The position numbers and the translations under genes were made by a program. From Actinomycetota bacterium (GTDB taxonomy: Bacteria; Actinomycetota; Thermoleophilia; Solirubrobacterales; Solirubrobacteraceae), in assembly GCA_005883255.1 (NCBI GenBank), contig VAXS01000016.1:949-7477 (forward strand): a stretch of DNA of 6,529 nucleotides, in the 5' to 3' direction. Shown here piece by piece: positions 4,886 to 6,529 of the stretch. Positions within the stretch are counted from its first letter, which is position 1, and every line of letters starts with the position of its first letter. The notes below the pieces were generated by a model. That model had not been told where the DNA came from and made no database searches. It was given only the letters and a program-made list of their open reading frames with translations.

Positions 4886-6391
4886 CTAGTTCAGGCCCAG
4901 GGTCGGAGTCCTTGTGGGGCGGTCGGTGGAGGGGTCGGCGCGTACGCGGTCGCGGCCGGCGTCTTTGGCGTGGTACATGGCGAGGTCGGCGTTGCGCAGC
5001 ACGTGTAGGGGGTCGAGGGCCAGGCCGGGGCCGAAGTGCGCGATGCCGATGCTGATGGTGATCCGCATGGAGCGGGCGAGCCCGGTGACGGCGCCCTGGC
5101 GGCGCAGCTTGTCCAGTAGCGCCGCGGCCAGCGCGGCTGCCTGTTGCTGGTCGGCGCGGGGGAGCAGGACGGCGAACTCGTCGCCGCCCAGGCGCCCCAC
5201 GATGTCGGTGTGGCGTATGCGCTCGCGCAGCAGCGCTCCTACTCGTGCGAGCGCCTGGTCGCCGATCGCGTGACCGAAGGTGTCGTTGATCGCCTTGAAG
5301 TGGTCCACGTCGATGATCAGCAGCGCGCCCTGGCCGCCGTAGCGGCGGCTGTAGGCGATCCATCGCTCGAGCTCCTCGGTGAAGCGCCGGCGGTTGAAGA
5401 CGCCGGTGACGGCGTCGTGGTCGGCCAGGACCCGCAACCGGCCCTCGGCGCGCCGGCGTTCGGTGGTCAGCGCGGACGCCACCAGGGCGGTTACGGTGGC
5501 CACCGCGACGAACAGCTGCGCGCGCAGCAGCTCGGCATCCGAGGAGCCGCCGATGAACGGGCCTTTCCCGTGGGCGGTCATCCACACGGCGACAGCCGAG
5601 ACGATCAGCCCGGCCAGAGCCGTCCCGGGCTGGCGGAAGCGAAGTGCGACGCAAAGGAGGATCGGAATCACGACGTAGGCGAACGAGACGCGGTTGGAGA
5701 AGGCGATCACCGTCCCGCCGATCAGCACCGCCGCCAAGGCTGCGGCCTCGACCCGAATCCACGATCGACGCTCCAGAGCGGGACGCGACGCGAAGATCAG
5801 CAATGCCGGCGCGACGACCAGGTCGCCCCCCATGTCTCCGAGCCACCACACCCGCCATGTCGCAAGGACCTGTCCAGCGGGGACCAGCCCGGCGGTCCAC
5901 AGGCTCGTCACCCCGACCGTGGCGCTGATCACGGTGCTGAGCAGCCCGGCGTAGAACACGAGCGAGACAACATCGCGGACTCGCTCGAGCGAAGGCTGAA
6001 ACCCCGCCACGCGGCGCAGCAAGAACACACCGACGAGCGCCTCCAGGGTGTTGCCGGCGGCGATCGCCGCATCGCTTCCGAGCGGCCCGGCGGTGGTGAT
6101 GTTGGCCAGGAGGGCCCCTGCCGCGACCGCCGGCCACATCCGATAGCCCCAGAGGAACACCGCGGCCAGCGCCAGCCCCGTGGGCGGCCAGATCGAGGTC
6201 ACGCTCTGGTTGGCGAACGCCAACGCCAGCCCCGCCTTGGCCGCGCCGAAGTACAGCGCGCACACCACCGCCAACCGCACCCAGTACCCGCCCCGGACAG
6301 CGGTACCGGTCCGCCAACCCTCCCAGCTCGTACGGGCATCGGCAACGATTGCGCGCCATTCCCACTGTCGCGCTGGGACCTTGCACCTCAT
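4886..6391 (-). CDS. MASE1-GGDEF membrane diguanylate cyclase
   Basis: From the ATG at 6391-6389 this gene encodes 501 residues. It makes the second messenger c-di-GMP from two GTP. Residues about 36-310 are a MASE1 integral-membrane sensor: eight or nine hydrophobic segments, including the characteristic SIWPPTGLALAAVF motif (66-79) and a tryptophan/aspartate segment WWLGDMGGD (182-190). A short helix (TTERRRAEGRLRVLADHD) joins it to a full GGDEF domain (about 322-484). Key residues are intact: D361-V-D363-H-F-K and N369-D370 for metal and GTP binding, the GGDEF active-site loop at 402-406, and the RHTD inhibitory site at 393-396, exactly five residues before it. The enzyme is therefore expected to be active and feedback-inhibited. 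There is no EAL domain. An in-frame GTG at 6499 would give 537 residues, but the added segment has AT-rich third positions, no ribosome binding site and contains a promoter-like sequence, so I prefer 6391. The signal sensed by MASE1 is unknown. Convergent with the SRPBCC gene and apparently monocistronic within the window. Confidence 0.93.
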   Translation of the reverse strand: MRCKVPARQWEWRAIVADARTSWEGWRTGTAVRGGYWVRLAVVCALYFGAAKAGLALAFANQSVTSIWPPTGLALAAVFLWGYRMWPAVAAGALLANITTAGPLGSDAAIAAGNTLEALVGVFLLRRVAGFQPSLERVRDVVSLVFYAGLLSTVISATVGVTSLWTAGLVPAGQVLATWRVWWLGDMGGDLVVAPALLIFASRPALERRSWIRVEAAALAAVLIGGTVIAFSNRVSFAYVVIPILLCVALRFRQPGTALAGLIVSAVAVWMTAHGKGPFIGGSSDAELLRAQLFVAVATVTALVASALTTERRRAEGRLRVLADHDAVTGVFNRRRFTEELERWIAYSRRYGGQGALLIIDVDHFKAINDTFGHAIGDQALARVGALLRERIRHTDIVGRLGGDEFAVLLPRADQQQAAALAAALLDKLRRQGAVTGLARSMRITISIGIAHFGPGLALDPLHVLRNADLAMYHAKDAGRDRVRADPSTDRPTRTPTLGLN

Positions 6392-6402
6392 GGCCCCGCC
6401 CG

Positions 6403-6431
6403 ACGTTAGGCCGACATCGTCAATGCCACAA
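6403..6431 (-). promoter_or_regulatory. Candidate promoter of the diguanylate cyclase gene
   Basis: On the minus strand a -35-like TTGTGG (6431-6426) is followed after 17 nt by TAACGT (6408-6403), which fits TANNNT. Transcription would begin near 6396, about 5 nt before the ATG at 6391, giving an almost leaderless mRNA. The region is locally more AT-rich than its surroundings. It lies within the upstream extension that would be coding if translation began at 6499. Confidence 0.45.
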
Positions 6432-6529
6432 GGAAACTCAAACGATCGTCCAACCCCCACTCCGCCCCCAAGCTCCGGCCAGAGCGCGCCACCGGACACA
6501 TAACCCGCGGGAGAGCGTGCGATTTGTGG

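Noticed and set aside
4161..6386. 741-codon minus-strand frame spanning three genes
   Set aside because: It is a different frame of the cyclase strand, dominated by R, G and P, running across a convergent gene pair; no coding evidence.
5144..6409. 421-codon open frame on the plus strand opposite the diguanylate cyclase
   Set aside because: It is the antisense of a clear MASE1-GGDEF gene and has a low-complexity composition rich in G, R, D, P, H and Q with no domain or membrane segments; it is open because of GC-biased codons on the other strand.
1..6529. CRISPR array, transposon ends, tRNA or riboswitch
   Set aside because: Reading both strands I saw no regularly spaced repeats, cloverleaf-like sequence, transposase motif or long conserved leader. 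The gene mixture and uniform composition fit an ordinary chromosomal region.

Overview
The window looks like ordinary chromosomal DNA from a high-GC actinobacterium. The coding frames have strongly G/C-biased third positions, several genes start with GTG, and small-protein families typical of soil Actinobacteria are present. The style of the genes and of their start-proximal promoters suggests class Thermoleophilia (Solirubrobacterales-like). That placement is an inference from gene style, not a computed assignment. I see no rRNA, tRNA, CRISPR array, transposase, integrase or plasmid function.

Layout, left to right. (1) 3-227 (+) is the C-terminal end of a small beta-rich protein that enters from outside the window, followed by a long GC-rich hairpin (248-283) that probably ends its transcript. 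(2) 228-762 is poorly coding. It holds one doubtful minus-strand ORF (301-609) that begins with a good signal peptide and then becomes very arginine-rich. (3) 763-2988 (+) is a large FUSC-family (fusaric-acid-resistance / YccS-like) membrane protein with two membrane bundles. (4) 3023-3319 (-) is a 98-residue membrane protein, convergent with the FUSC gene and divergent from the next cluster. (5) 3411-3836 (+) is a SnoaL-like (NTF2-fold) protein, followed 25 nt later by a signal-anchored PepSY-like protein (3862-4290); these two may share a transcript. 4355-4816 (+) is an SRPBCC/AHSA1-type protein with its own promoter-like sequence. (6) 4886-6391 (-) is a MASE1-GGDEF diguanylate cyclase with an intact catalytic motif and inhibitory site, convergent with the SRPBCC gene.

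The genes do not form a recognisable pathway. They are a mixture of membrane, envelope and small ligand-binding-fold proteins plus one c-di-GMP synthase. The most coherent unexplained signal is regulatory. Three genes (starts at 3319, 3411 and 4355) have a TANNNT-like -10 element only 6-7 nt before a GTG start and no Shine-Dalgarno sequence, and the cyclase has the same arrangement with a leader of about 5 nt. This suggests leaderless or near-leaderless transcripts, and it decides the start codons chosen here. In contrast, the FUSC and PepSY-like genes have recognisable ribosome binding sites. I found no convincing evidence of a novel multi-gene system.
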